From the IMG/VR virus record IMGVR_UViG_3300049491_000792, positions 1-48,873 of that record: 48,873 bases of DNA. One strand, 5' to 3'. The stretch comes from a virus. A model generated the notes under the pieces. The model worked only from the letters and a program-made list of their open reading frames with translations. It made no database searches and was not told the DNA's origin. This document shows positions 20,189 to 29,998 of this stretch, one piece after another. Each line of letters begins with the position of its first letter. The stretch's first letter is position 1. The position numbers and the translations under genes were made by a program.

Positions 20189-20506
20189 ATGAGCAACAGG
20201 AAAGACGGCGCGCCGCGCCACGACGACCTGCCATCGCCGCTACAGCCGCTGTGCGATGGCGACCAACGGGCCGGCCGTCGCGCGCGCATGCGCCGCGCCG
20301 CGTGCCGCCGGCCCTGGTGGCGCCACCCGTTCGCATGGGGCTGGCGTCAGTTGCGAATCGCGGCGTTGCGTGCCGAGATCGGCCTCGACGAGAGCTACTA
20401 CCGCTACCTCGAGCGTGACCAGATCTACGGCGACAAGGACCTGTGTGTCTTCCGCAAACGCATTCAGGCGGCACGCTGCCTGCTGATTGCATTGGAGAAC
20501 CAATGA
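20189..20506 (+). CDS. Small basic protein (105 aa)
   Basis: ATG 20189; the stop overlaps the RecE-like start as ATGA. The N-terminal half is very Arg-rich; the C-terminal half WRQLRIAALRAEIGLDESYY, then RYLERDQIYGDKDLCVFRKR, is helical. Nothing recognised. A nucleic-acid-binding or recombinase-accessory role is a guess from charge and context. Confidence 0.55.
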   Translation: MSNRKDGAPRHDDLPSPLQPLCDGDQRAGRRARMRRAACRRPWWRHPFAWGWRQLRIAALRAEIGLDESYYRYLERDQIYGDKDLCVFRKRIQAARCLLIALENQ

Positions 20507-21375
20507 GCGGCGTCACCACCGTCGAGCAGGCTGCCGGCCTGTTCTTCGACATCCCCAACGATACCTATCACGCCGGGCCCGGGGTGAGCAGCACCGGCCT
20601 GCGCCTGCTGGGCCGGAGCCCAGCCCACTACTTCGGCGCGTACCGCGACCCGAAGCGGCCGGCGCGCACGGTCAAGGCTGGCCAACTCGAGGGCAGCCTC
20701 TGCCACGCGGCCTTCTTGGAGCCCATGGAGTTCGACAAACGCTATCGCGTAGGGCCGCCGGTCAACAAGAACACCAACGAGTGGAAGAACTTCAAGGCGA
20801 ACCTGCCGAAGGGGGTCGCGGCGATCGACGCTGAGCAGCGCGAAGCCGCGTTCGCTCAGGCCGCATCGCTGATGCGCAACTCGCGCATCGCCGAGTTGAT
20901 GTCCCGCGGCCGCCCGGAAGTTTCTGCGTTCCACTACGAGCCGATCGTCGTCGACGAGGAGACTGGTGAGGCCCAGCGCGTACTCGTGCGGGTGCGGCCT
21001 GACTGGGTCTACCAGGTCAACGACAAGCAGGTGATCTTGCTGGATGCCAAGGGCTGCCCAGATGCCAGCCCGCCGGAGTTCGCCAAGCAAGTCGGCCGCA
21101 AGGGCTACGACTTGCAGAACGCGATGTACGCCGACGTGTATGAGAAGGCGAGCGGCCAGGAAGTGCTTGGCTTCGTTTTCGCCGAGGTCGAGACCGAGTA
21201 TCCGTTCGTCTGCAGCGCGTCGATGCTGGACGCGCGGGACGTTGAGGCCGGGCTCAACGAATACCACCGCTTGCTGGCCATCTACGCGAAGTGCGAGCGC
21301 GAGAACCACTGGCCCGGCTACACGGAGGACGTGGCGTTGATCCAGGTTCCGACGTCGGCGCGCCGCCGCGCGTAA
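20503..21375 (+). CDS. RecE-type PD-(D/E)XK exonuclease
   Basis: A 290-residue protein. The opening IPNDTYHAGPGVSSTGLRLL with SPAHYFGAY, followed by QLEGSLCHAAFLEP, matches the RecE C-terminal nuclease / phage exonuclease VIII group. The catalytic core appears in VRVRPDWVYQ and VILLDAKGC (D...D-x-K). These enzymes chew 5' ends of double-stranded DNA to make 3' overhangs for an annealing protein. The RecT gene follows 42 bases later, completing a Red-like pair. Confidence 0.85.
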   Translation: MSGVTTVEQAAGLFFDIPNDTYHAGPGVSSTGLRLLGRSPAHYFGAYRDPKRPARTVKAGQLEGSLCHAAFLEPMEFDKRYRVGPPVNKNTNEWKNFKANLPKGVAAIDAEQREAAFAQAASLMRNSRIAELMSRGRPEVSAFHYEPIVVDEETGEAQRVLVRVRPDWVYQVNDKQVILLDAKGCPDASPPEFAKQVGRKGYDLQNAMYADVYEKASGQEVLGFVFAEVETEYPFVCSASMLDARDVEAGLNEYHRLLAIYAKCERENHWPGYTEDVALIQVPTSARRRA

Positions 21376-21417
21376 CAAGGCCGAGCAAATAACCGAAAAC
21401 CACCGCAAGGAGCGCAA

Positions 21418-22431
<1,014 letters not shown>

Positions 22432-22437
22432 GGGTCC

Positions 22438-22728
22438 ATGCACTCCACGAAGCGTCCAACAGTGGCCGAATCCGCGCACATGGGCCGCATCAAGCGGTTC
22501 CGATGCGTGTGCTGCACGCTGCTTCTGCGCGCTCAGGAGCACGGGACGGACGTGCACCACATCGACGAGAACGGCCAAGCGCGCAACCACTGGCTGACGT
22601 TGCCGCTGTGCTGGGACTGCCACCAGGGCCACAACGGAGTGCACGGCGCGAAGCGCTACCTTGCGATCCTGAAGATGTCGCAGTGGGATCTGCTCGCTGT
22701 GGTGATCAGCTGGCTCGAGGCGGATTGA
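22438..22728 (+). CDS. HNH / Ref-like nuclease
   Basis: A 96-residue protein with FRCVCCTLLLRAQEHGTDVH-HID (CxxC then HHI) and LPLCWDCHQGHNGVHG (CxxCH). This is the zinc-bound HNH arrangement of Ref-like phage proteins; P1 Ref is a RecA-dependent nuclease. Position between recT and ninB supports a role in recombination. Small for a complete nuclease but normal for this phage group. Confidence 0.75.
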   Translation: MHSTKRPTVAESAHMGRIKRFRCVCCTLLLRAQEHGTDVHHIDENGQARNHWLTLPLCWDCHQGHNGVHGAKRYLAILKMSQWDLLAVVISWLEAD

Positions 22729-23222
22729 TGGACTCCGAGATCTACATCACCGTGATTCACACCGAGGACGGCGCCGCGCCGAAGTTCCGGGCTGCTTTCA
22801 ACCACGCGCTGATGATGCTTCGCAATGGCGAGGAGGTCGAACTGAGGTGCGGCCCGGCCGACCAGCCGATCACGATCAAGCAGCGCGGCTTCCTGCATGC
22901 AGCGGTGCTGCCGCAGATTGCCGAGCAAGTCTTCGTCGGCGAGAAGCGAGAGCGCTTCACCGTCGAGATCTGGAAGGACTACTACCATCGCAAGCTCATC
23001 CCCGACAAGTGGGTGATGAAGAAGCTCCCCGGAGCGAAGCGCGCGACCCCGCACCGCATGCGCGTCTCGAGCGAACAACTGGGAGTTCGCCGCTATTCGG
23101 AGTGGATCGACAGGATCATCGACGACGCGATCGTCGAGCACGGCGTGCAGTTTGCGTTCGAACCGGCCGAGCGTGAGGCCGTTCGCTATCACGGTCATGG
23201 CAAAGGCAAGGCAAGGAGTTGA
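22728..23222 (+). CDS. NinB-like recombination protein
   Basis: A 164-residue protein; ATG 22728 overlaps the previous stop (TGATG). The characteristic run ITIKQRGFLHAAVLPQIAEQ, RFTVEIWKDYYHRKLIPDKW, and RVSSEQLGVRRYSEWIDRII matches the NinB (lambda Orf) family, which helps load recombinases on single-stranded DNA. Context with RecE, RecT and Ref-like genes fits. Confidence 0.8.
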   Translation: MDSEIYITVIHTEDGAAPKFRAAFNHALMMLRNGEEVELRCGPADQPITIKQRGFLHAAVLPQIAEQVFVGEKRERFTVEIWKDYYHRKLIPDKWVMKKLPGAKRATPHRMRVSSEQLGVRRYSEWIDRIIDDAIVEHGVQFAFEPAEREAVRYHGHGKGKARS

Positions 23223-23223
23223 A

Positions 23224-24927
23224 GTGAGCGAAGCAGCAAGCAGCGAAGTCGCCGACGAACTCGTCGACGACACGATCAAGAGCATCACCGACCTGACCAT
23301 TGCGGCCCCGGACTTCAGCGAGTTCCGGGAAGGCATGCTCGCGATGTTCAAGGCCGCACACAATGTCGTCTTCGACCTGCGGACCATCAAGGGCGACGAG
23401 GCTGCGCGCAAACTGCGCAGGCAACTTGTCTCGTCGCGGACCGCGATCGAGCGTCGTCGCACCGAGCGGAACGCCGATGATAGAGCGTCCATCGCGGCAC
23501 GGATCTCCCAACGCGACGAAGCGGCGGCCAAACTGGTCGAGATCGTGCGTTCCCTCGAGGGACCGCTCGATGAGCAGATCCGTTCTGATGAGGAGCGTCG
23601 CGCCGCGGAGAAGCGGGTCCGCGATGCCGCCGAGAAGGCACGCAGTGACGCTCTGCAACAGCGCATCCTCGACATCTCGCAAGTCGCGATCAACGCCGTC
23701 GACCTGACCTCCGGGGAGATCCGCGAGAAGATCGCGCTGGTCGAGCGCGTAGCGATCACGCCTGATGCCTTCGAGGAGATGCTGGCCGCGGCGGCCACGG
23801 TGAAGGCCGACACGCTGGCCAAGCTGGTGCAACTACTGGAGCGCGCGCAGCGAAACGAGGCCGAGAAGGCCGAGGCAGAACGCAACCGGCTGGAGCTCGC
23901 CCGACTGCAGGCCGCCGAGCGTGAACGCCAGGCAGCCGAGAAACTGCGCCAGCAGCAAGAGGCGGAGGAGCGCCTCCGGCATGAGGAAGCCGAGCGTCAG
24001 CGCCAGGAACAGGATCGGCTGGACCGCGAGGCGGCCGCGCAACTGGCGCGCCGGCGCGGCAACGATCTCGATCGATTCAAGGACCACACGCGACGTTTCG
24101 TGCGCGGCGCTGCCGTGGCCACTGCGCACGGCATCGAGAAGTTGATCGAACAGGTCCGCGCGATCGCTGCGCCGGAGGATCTTGGAGACATGGCTGGGCT
24201 GGCCGACAAGGCGCGCGACGACGCGGTCGAGGAACTGCAGGAGGCACTCGGTGCCAAGCGGCAAGCCGAGGAGGAAAGCCGCCTCGCCAGCGAGGCCAAG
24301 GAACGCCGCGATGGGCTGCTGCAGGAGATCGAGAGCATCCGGCAGCAGGTGATGATCGCGCAGGCGGGCCGGACCCCGTACTACCACGGCGGCAGCGTCG
24401 AGGAGACCGAGAAGATCCTCGAGGAGACCCGCGCCTGGCCGGTGGCGACCGAGCACTTCGGCGACCTGTTCCACATGGCCGATGCCGTGAAGGTGGCGAC
24501 GATCACCGGGCTCGAGCAGTACCTCGCGCAGCTGCGGTCTCCGCCCGTTCTGATCGATGCAATCGCTGTCGAGACGGCGCCGGCGGCCGAAGTCGCGGCG
24601 GTCGTGGCAATTGCAGCGCCGCCAGCAGCCGAGCAGGCCGCAGAGCCCGTCGCCGAGAAGCGGCCGGACTTCGAATGCCTGCAGGACCTGCAGTGCGCTG
24701 GCAGCGCACTGGCGGGGGCCGCTGCTCGTCTGCTGAAGGCCTCCTACTTCTCGACCAAGGCCGCGTCGCGGCAGAAGGTCTTGAAGTCGATCCCATACCA
24801 GGAGATCGAGGCGCTTGGCAAGGCACTGGCCGACTTCCCGCTGCCCGGTGGCCAGCACTACACAGCCGACGGCATTCTGATGGCCGCGGACGGCAAGCGC
24901 CGCGTCTTTTGCGACGTCGACGACTGA
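23224..24927 (+). CDS. Large coiled-coil protein of the recombination operon
   Basis: A 567-residue protein with GTG start 23224 behind AAGGAGTTGAA. A long charged coiled coil spans about 100-290, with an almost pure Glu/Arg/Gln/Ala helix (RLEEAERQRQEQDRL type) at about 220-280, then a globular C-terminal half with CLQDLQCAGSALAGAAARLL and PLPGGQHYTADGILMAADGK. No ATPase motif is visible, so it is not an SbcC-like enzyme. It probably has a structural or scaffolding role near RecE/RecT; the family is not recognised. Confidence 0.6.
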   Translation: MSEAASSEVADELVDDTIKSITDLTIAAPDFSEFREGMLAMFKAAHNVVFDLRTIKGDEAARKLRRQLVSSRTAIERRRTERNADDRASIAARISQRDEAAAKLVEIVRSLEGPLDEQIRSDEERRAAEKRVRDAAEKARSDALQQRILDISQVAINAVDLTSGEIREKIALVERVAITPDAFEEMLAAAATVKADTLAKLVQLLERAQRNEAEKAEAERNRLELARLQAAERERQAAEKLRQQQEAEERLRHEEAERQRQEQDRLDREAAAQLARRRGNDLDRFKDHTRRFVRGAAVATAHGIEKLIEQVRAIAAPEDLGDMAGLADKARDDAVEELQEALGAKRQAEEESRLASEAKERRDGLLQEIESIRQQVMIAQAGRTPYYHGGSVEETEKILEETRAWPVATEHFGDLFHMADAVKVATITGLEQYLAQLRSPPVLIDAIAVETAPAAEVAAVVAIAAPPAAEQAAEPVAEKRPDFECLQDLQCAGSALAGAAARLLKASYFSTKAASRQKVLKSIPYQEIEALGKALADFPLPGGQHYTADGILMAADGKRRVFCDVDD

Positions 24928-24950
24928 GCAAGCGCGACAGGAGACGCAGC

Positions 24951-25232
24951 ATGACCTGTACAGAAGTGAAGTGGAAGCGCCCGTTCTGGGTCACCTACCG
25001 CGGCAAGAAGCCCGGGTGCGTGGAGGCCGTCGACGATGCCGAGGCGAGCCGCCTGGCGGCCGAACTGGGTGGCGAGCCGGCGCTCAGCGTGGCGCGGCTT
25101 CCATACCCGGCCTCGCCACGGCTGAACGCAGCCACACAGCCGCACGGCGGCAGCACGCCGTCATTCTGCTTCCGGCCACACGAGTGCCAGGGATCAACGG
25201 CGTGCCCGCAACGGCTGTCGTGCGTCGAGTGA
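24951..25232 (+). CDS. Small protein with C-terminal cysteine cluster (93 aa)
   Basis: ATG 24951 behind AGGAGACGCAGC. A short beta-type N-terminus (VKWKRPFWVTYRGKKPGCVE) and a C-terminal CFRPHECQGSTACPQRLSC motif. Similar C-x6-C-x5-CP-x3-SC tails occur in small phage proteins and suggest a zinc or iron-sulphur site. Function unknown. Confidence 0.6.
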   Translation: MTCTEVKWKRPFWVTYRGKKPGCVEAVDDAEASRLAAELGGEPALSVARLPYPASPRLNAATQPHGGSTPSFCFRPHECQGSTACPQRLSCVE

Positions 25233-25259
25233 GCTGACCAACCAACACGGAGATCCAAC

Positions 25260-27275
25260 ATGGACTTCACGACCTTCAAGGTGGCCATCGCAAAGCAGTT
25301 CGAGCGGATGGCCAAGCACCACCTCTTCCGTACGGGCGTCGAGAAGGACGCGATGTGGTTGGCCTATTTGGCCGTGTTCCCGGATGGCACCAACCCGATC
25401 TATCGCGAACGCACGGAGCACGACTGCAACTGCTGCAAGGGGTTTATCCGCGCGGTCGGCAACGTGGTGGCCATCATCGACGGCCAGATCGTGTCGGTGT
25501 GGGACGCCTCTATCGGTGACCCGGCCTACCAGGCCGTCGCCGATGCGATGGCGCGGCTGGTCAAGTCGCAGCCGGTCGCGAACACTTTCCTGCACTTCGA
25601 AGACACCGCCGGGACGGACCGGACGCTGGCTGATCGCCTCGGAGGCGTGGCCTCGTGGACGCACTTCTTCGTGAACCTGCCGAGGCGGTACGTGATGAAG
25701 GGCTCGGAGATCGGCGCCGCGCTGGGCACGAGCCGCGCACACCATGACGTGCTGGCACGCAGCCTCACGACGATTACCGACGAGGCGATCGACACCGTGC
25801 TGGACCTGATCGCGCAGAACGCGCTGTATCGCGGCGCCGAGAACAAGGCGACAGTCGTCTCTTTCAAGGCGCTCAAGGATGCCTACGCCAAGTTGCGTGA
25901 GGCCGACCGCGACAACTTCGTCTGGGCACAACTTGCCACCGTGCCTGGCGCGGTGTCCAAGCTCCGGAACACCTCCATCGGCACGCTGCTGGTTGACCTG
26001 TCCGAAGGCAAGGACCTCGAGGCGGCCGTGCGCGCGTTCGAGGTCATGGTGGCGCCGACCAACTACAAGCGGCCGACCGCGCTGGTCACGAAGGCCATGA
26101 TCGAGAACGCCCGCCTGGCGATCACCGAGATGGGTCTCAGCTCCGCACTGGAGCGGCGCTATGCCGTGATCGAGGACATCACGGTCAACAACGTGCTTTT
26201 CGCGAACCGCAACGCTCGCCGCGCGATGGCGGCCGACGTGTTCGGCGAGTTGTCGTCCAAGGTCAGCGCGACGCCGAAGTCGTTCGACAAGGCCGATGAT
26301 GTACCGATCGACAAGTTCATCGCCGACATCCTGCCGCGCGCGGAGTCGCTCGAGTTGATGGTCGAGAACCGGCACGTCGGCAACCTGGTGTCGCTGGTCG
26401 CGCCGGCTGACCCGACGGCCAAGAACCTGTTCAAGTGGGGCAACCCGTTTAGCTGGTCCTACAACGGCGACTTCGCGGACTCCATCAAGGAGCGGGTCAA
26501 GAAGGCCGGCGGCAGCGTCGAGGGCGACCTTTGCTGCCGGTTGGCGTGGGAGTACAGCGACGACCTGGATTTCCACATGAAGGAGCCCGGCGGCTTCGAG
26601 ATCAACTTCCGCAACCGTGGCCGCACCAGCCCAGCAGGCGGGGTACTCGACGTCGACGCGAACGGCATTGATGGGATCCGCAACGACCCCGCCGAGAACA
26701 TCGTCTATGCCGATCGGCGCCGTATGGCCGAAGGCATCTACCGGCTGTACGTCGTCAACTACAGCCGTCGCTCCCCCGGCGTCGGCTTCGAGGTCGAGAT
26801 CGAGTTCGACGGTCAATGCCATCGCATGGCTTTCGAGAAGCCGCTGCGCACCGACGAGAACGTCACGGTCGCGCGGATCCAGTATTCGCACGCGGACGGC
26901 TTCAAGATCCTCGAATCGCTGCCTTCTTCGCAGACCACGCGCGAGGTCTGGGGGATCGCCACGCAGACCTTCCGGCCTGTCAACGTGCTGATGCTCAGTC
27001 CCAACTACTGGGACGAGCGTGCGGTCGGCAACAAGCACTGGTTCTTCATGCTCGATGGCTGCCGCAACGATGGCCAGGCGCGCGGCTTCTTCAATGAGTT
27101 CCTGACCGAGGATCTGACCGTCCATCGCAGGGTCATCGAGATGGTCGGCTCGCGGATGAAGACCGATGCGTCGGAGCGTCAGCTGTCCGGTCTCGGCTTC
27201 TCGTCCACGCAGCGCAACAGCGTTCTCTGCCGTGTCACCGGCAACTTCTCCCGCGTCATCAACCTGGTCTTCTGA
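25260..27275 (+). CDS. Large conserved phage protein with YfaP-like domain
   Basis: A 671-residue protein, ATG 25260. The N-terminal domain opens FTTFKVAIAKQFERM...LFRTGVEKDAMW and includes CNCCKGFIRAVGN. Around 425-560, LAWEYSDDLDFHMKEPGGFE, INFRNRG, GGVLDVDANG and a later GFEVEIEFDGQ resemble DUF2135/YfaP-type beta domains (LDLHV-EP). I recall it as a widely conserved phage protein that occurs next to a small partner of the 27303 type; function unestablished. It may be structural or may inhibit a host process. Confidence 0.65.
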   Translation: MDFTTFKVAIAKQFERMAKHHLFRTGVEKDAMWLAYLAVFPDGTNPIYRERTEHDCNCCKGFIRAVGNVVAIIDGQIVSVWDASIGDPAYQAVADAMARLVKSQPVANTFLHFEDTAGTDRTLADRLGGVASWTHFFVNLPRRYVMKGSEIGAALGTSRAHHDVLARSLTTITDEAIDTVLDLIAQNALYRGAENKATVVSFKALKDAYAKLREADRDNFVWAQLATVPGAVSKLRNTSIGTLLVDLSEGKDLEAAVRAFEVMVAPTNYKRPTALVTKAMIENARLAITEMGLSSALERRYAVIEDITVNNVLFANRNARRAMAADVFGELSSKVSATPKSFDKADDVPIDKFIADILPRAESLELMVENRHVGNLVSLVAPADPTAKNLFKWGNPFSWSYNGDFADSIKERVKKAGGSVEGDLCCRLAWEYSDDLDFHMKEPGGFEINFRNRGRTSPAGGVLDVDANGIDGIRNDPAENIVYADRRRMAEGIYRLYVVNYSRRSPGVGFEVEIEFDGQCHRMAFEKPLRTDENVTVARIQYSHADGFKILESLPSSQTTREVWGIATQTFRPVNVLMLSPNYWDERAVGNKHWFFMLDGCRNDGQARGFFNEFLTEDLTVHRRVIEMVGSRMKTDASERQLSGLGFSSTQRNSVLCRVTGNFSRVINLVF

Positions 27276-27302
27276 CCACTTCACCACCGAAAGGACTTCC
27301 AC

Positions 27303-27698
27303 ATGTCGATCTTCGAGAAGGCCTCGCGCGCCAAGATCCGTTTCGAATCCCCCAAAGGCCTGCTGTCCTCGGAGGACCTCTGGGACCTGCCGCTGTCCGC
27401 CAGCGCCAGCAAGGCCAACCTCGACGACATCGCGCGCGCGCTGTTCGCCAAGTTGAAGGGCGACGACAACGTATCGTTCGTCAACAAGGCGCAGAAGTCG
27501 GACGAAGCGACGCAACTCGCCTTCGACCTGGTCAAGCACGTGATCGATACCCGCCTCGTCGAGAACGAGGCGGCCGAGACGCTGCGCATCAACAAGGAGA
27601 AGAAGCAGCGCATCCTGGCGATCATTGAGCACAAGGAGAACGAGGCACTCGGCGCGAGCTCGATCGAGGACCTGCGCTCGATGCTGGCTGGCCTCTGA
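27303..27698 (+). CDS. Small partner of the large conserved protein (131 aa)
   Basis: ATG 27303 follows the large gene by 27 bases. MSIFEKASRAKIRFESPKGL, then LSSEDLWDLPLSASASKANL, and the helical DLVKHVIDTRLVENEAAETL ... KKQRILAIIEHKENEALGAS are the marks of the conserved small companion. The pair is probably expressed and acts together; no activity is known. Confidence 0.7.
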   Translation: MSIFEKASRAKIRFESPKGLLSSEDLWDLPLSASASKANLDDIARALFAKLKGDDNVSFVNKAQKSDEATQLAFDLVKHVIDTRLVENEAAETLRINKEKKQRILAIIEHKENEALGASSIEDLRSMLAGL

Positions 27699-27765
27699 AG
27701 CATCGGCAACAACAGGAGGGCGCCTGCCATGGACCAGCCCAAGAACAGCCCACGAGGATCTTGAC

Positions 27766-27966
27766 ATGCGAATTCTGAACGAAGCCATCGAAGGCGCTGC
27801 GGCCTTCAAGGACATGCTGGAGCGGTCGACGGCGCCGGCGATGAACCGGGCGACCGCGCCGCAGTTCAACCGTGAGCACCTGCCCGGCGAGAACCGCGAA
27901 GCGCGCAGGCGCCGCGAGCGCCTGGAGCGCAGCGAACGCAAGCAACTCGCCAAGGCAGGACGCTGA
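27766..27966 (+). CDS. Small basic protein (66 aa)
   Basis: ATG 27766 behind ACGAGGATCTTGAC: MRILNEAIEGAAAFKDMLER, ending in a very basic helix (REARRRRERLERSERKQLAK). Possibly nucleic-acid binding. No family recognised. It closes the block before a 117-base pyrimidine-rich gap. Confidence 0.5.
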   Translation: MRILNEAIEGAAAFKDMLERSTAPAMNRATAPQFNREHLPGENREARRRRERLERSERKQLAKAGR

Positions 27967-28083
27967 CCATTTACGGGCGCGCCAGACGGGACGCTTGTCT
28001 CCTCCCTCCCTCCCCTGTTCCCCATCTGCTTCGAGCAATCGGACGCCCTCTTTCTTCCATACCATCCAAAAAGGCACCTGCAT

Positions 28084-28746
28084 ATGCGCCGCTTCGAGTT
28101 ACCCACCCCAACCCAGGTCAAGGTCGTGAAGTACCAGACACGCGGTGAACACCACGGTGACGTACTCGTCACCGCGATGGACCTGCGCGTCAGCTGGACC
28201 ACGAACAACAGCATTCTCGACACGCTCCACCCGGAGTTGCGCGAGCGCTTCCTGTCCGCTATCCCCGACTCGATGGGAGAGCAGGGCGAGATGGAACTGG
28301 CGGCCGAGGGACTGAACTTCATCCGGTTCAAGGACCTCGTCTACCCACTCAAGTGGGGCCGAGAGTACGAGGGCTGGACACTGCGCGTGGACTACGGCCT
28401 CGGCGACGACGGCGACATGATCGTGAAGCTGTGCAAGCTGCATCGCTTCGAGATCACGCCGCTTGAAGGCGGCAGCATCGAGCTCGCGTGGACCATTTCC
28501 TCATCGGCCGACATCGAGACCGAAGTCGTCGGCTATCTCGGCACACAGCAGCAGCAGAACATCACGATCTCGCTGCTGGCGCCGAACAAGACCGCGGGCG
28601 ACGAAGCGATCGACGCCAGCAACGGCAGCGGCGCCCCCGGTACGAATGGCGCCGCCGGCGGGACGAAGGCCAAGAAGGGCGAGGCGGCCGACCGCAACAG
28701 CGACGCCACGCAGGCCTTCATCGCGGCGCACGGCACCACCCACTGA
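28084..28746 (+). CDS. Conserved phage protein of unknown function (220 aa)
   Basis: ATG 28084 (MRRFELPTPTQVKVVKYQTR). The region VTAMDLRVSWTTNNSILDTL...ELRERFL, followed by two beta-rich segments (FIRFKDLVYPLKWGREYEGW, IELAWTISSSADIETEVVGY), resembles single-domain beta proteins often seen beside phage recombination genes. The C-terminal 55 residues form a flexible Gly/Ala/Lys tail. Function unknown. Confidence 0.6.
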   Translation: MRRFELPTPTQVKVVKYQTRGEHHGDVLVTAMDLRVSWTTNNSILDTLHPELRERFLSAIPDSMGEQGEMELAAEGLNFIRFKDLVYPLKWGREYEGWTLRVDYGLGDDGDMIVKLCKLHRFEITPLEGGSIELAWTISSSADIETEVVGYLGTQQQQNITISLLAPNKTAGDEAIDASNGSGAPGTNGAAGGTKAKKGEAADRNSDATQAFIAAHGTTH

Positions 28747-28754
28747 GCCTGGCG

Positions 28755-29132
28755 ATGCGCAGTTCAGGAAAAGAACGCGTGCGCCAGATCCCTTCGTGGG
28801 GTCTGGTAAAGGGAGGCCTGCTCAACGGCTGGCACTTCCACTTCCTGAACTTCGCCGCCAATCAGCAGTCGCTGACCATCCTGGCTCGGTGCACGCCTCC
28901 CGCATGGCCGTTTCCGCGAGACATCTACCTCAGCGAGATCCACTTCAGCCAACTGCGCGCCGTCGTCGGCGAGCGCGCCAAGAAAATGGCTGTGGATCCA
29001 CTGATCGCGTCGGCATTCCGCCTCGAGCGGTTGCCGATTCCACTGTGCCTGCAAGAACAGCGGCTGACGCTGAGGGCACTCATCAAGCGAGTCAACGCGG
29101 CCACTAAGCCGGCGAGACGGGACATGCTGTGA
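28755..29132 (+). CDS. Hypothetical protein (125 aa)
   Basis: ATG 28755 (MRSSGKERVRQIPSWGLVKG), nine bases after the previous stop. Contains GWHFHFLNFAANQQSLTILA, then a basic helical end. A small mixed alpha/beta protein with aromatic residues. No known motif. Confidence 0.55.
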   Translation: MRSSGKERVRQIPSWGLVKGGLLNGWHFHFLNFAANQQSLTILARCTPPAWPFPRDIYLSEIHFSQLRAVVGERAKKMAVDPLIASAFRLERLPIPLCLQEQRLTLRALIKRVNAATKPARRDML

Positions 29133-29165
29133 CCCTTCGAGGCCTGACCATGAAGAGAGATTCGA

Positions 29166-29420
29166 GTGAGAGAAGAACCTGAACGCCTATGGGTCTGGCG
29201 CGACGCCTTCCAGAACATGCGCGTCGCCAAGAGCAAGCCCGCCGGCGAGGCATCCGTCGAATATGTGCGCGTGGACCGACTGCCTACCGGCGCCACGGCA
29301 CCTGCGCAAATGCAACCGCAGAAGCAGCGCGCCGTCGTGGCCATCGTCAATCGCGCGTCGCGGCCGAAAATCATCAAGGCGCCTGGCAAGCGCAAGGTCA
29401 ACCTCGTGAAGTCGGAGTAA
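29166..29420 (+). CDS. Small basic protein (84 aa)
   Basis: GTG start 29166 (REEPERLWVWRDAFQNMRVA) behind AGAGATTCGA, a moderate site. Basic C-terminus (RPKIIKAPGKRKVNLVKSE). Unknown function. Confidence 0.5.
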   Translation: MREEPERLWVWRDAFQNMRVAKSKPAGEASVEYVRVDRLPTGATAPAQMQPQKQRAVVAIVNRASRPKIIKAPGKRKVNLVKSE

Positions 29421-29423
29421 CAC

Positions 29424-29549
29424 GTGCCCAGGACGAACTCATTGATCCGCACCGGCGCCTACCGCGAGCTCTGGGAAGACATCAACGGCATTGAGTCATG
29501 GCAGGCCAATCCGCTGGTCTGGATCTACGACTTCAGGAGGATCGATTGA
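29424..29549 (+). CDS. Small protein (41 aa)
   Basis: GTG start 29424: MPRTNSLIRTGAYRELWEDI...WIYDFRRID. Only 41 residues, with many aromatic residues. Its end contains the AGGAGG that serves the next gene's TTG start, and stop and start overlap. Confidence 0.45.
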   Translation: MPRTNSLIRTGAYRELWEDINGIESWQANPLVWIYDFRRID

Positions 29550-29740
29550 AGGCCACCCTCCGCGCTCTGGTTACCACGATCGAGTTGATCCTGTGGCTCT
29601 GCTTCCTTGGAGCGCTCTACTTCGTCTTCCACGGCGATCCAAGCGTGTGGGACACGCTGCGCGGTCGCGTCATGCAGGCGTGCACGACGATGGTCGTGCA
29701 TCTCGTGCCGGCCTTGCCGGAACAGCGGAAGACGTCCTGA
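29546..29740 (+). CDS. Single-pass membrane protein with TTG start (64 aa)
   Basis: TTG 29546 is chosen because AGGAGG lies five bases upstream and it overlaps the previous stop. One strong hydrophobic helix (TTIELILWLCFLGALYFVF) sits near the N-terminus, then an amphipathic tail. Could be a small membrane effector; not a recognisable holin, and far from the lysis genes. Confidence 0.55.
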   Translation: MKATLRALVTTIELILWLCFLGALYFVFHGDPSVWDTLRGRVMQACTTMVVHLVPALPEQRKTS

Positions 29741-29998
29741 ATGGACTGGAGCAGCGCGGTTCAGGCCATGATGCGTGGCGCGCAAGTCAGGCGTGTCAGC
29801 GAGTCCGTGCGCCGGCGCGACGGCGATCTTTTCGGCCTGCCGATGTTCGTCGAGGGCCAGGAGGCCTGCGAACTTGCCGAAGCCTGGACGGATACCGGCT
29901 ACCGGGTGCGCGTCTTCCGCGGCGCCATCAGCGGTTGCCTTTTCAAACCGAGCCCTGTCGACGTGATGGCAGACGACTGGATCGAGGTGCCGAAGTAA
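29741..29998 (+). CDS. DUF2829 / Tad2-like protein
   Basis: An 85-residue protein with the DUF2829 pattern: a start of the type MDWSSAVQAMMRGAQVRR, and the end RVFRGAISGCLFKPSPVDVM followed by ADDWIEVPK. The phage Tad2 protein of this family blocks Thoeris defence by binding the cyclic ADP-ribose-type signal. Whether this member does so is untested. As the last gene of the rightward operon, it stands where phages often carry anti-defence genes. Confidence 0.7.
   Translation: MDWSSAVQAMMRGAQVRRVSESVRRRDGDLFGLPMFVEGQEACELAEAWTDTGYRVRVFRGAISGCLFKPSPVDVMADDWIEVPK

Noticed and set aside
25194-28331. Minus-strand open frame of more than 1000 codons
   Set aside because: It is antisense to the well-supported large/small pair and neighbours; third-position GC bias in high-GC genes opens such frames. 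No ribosome site and no recognisable protein.
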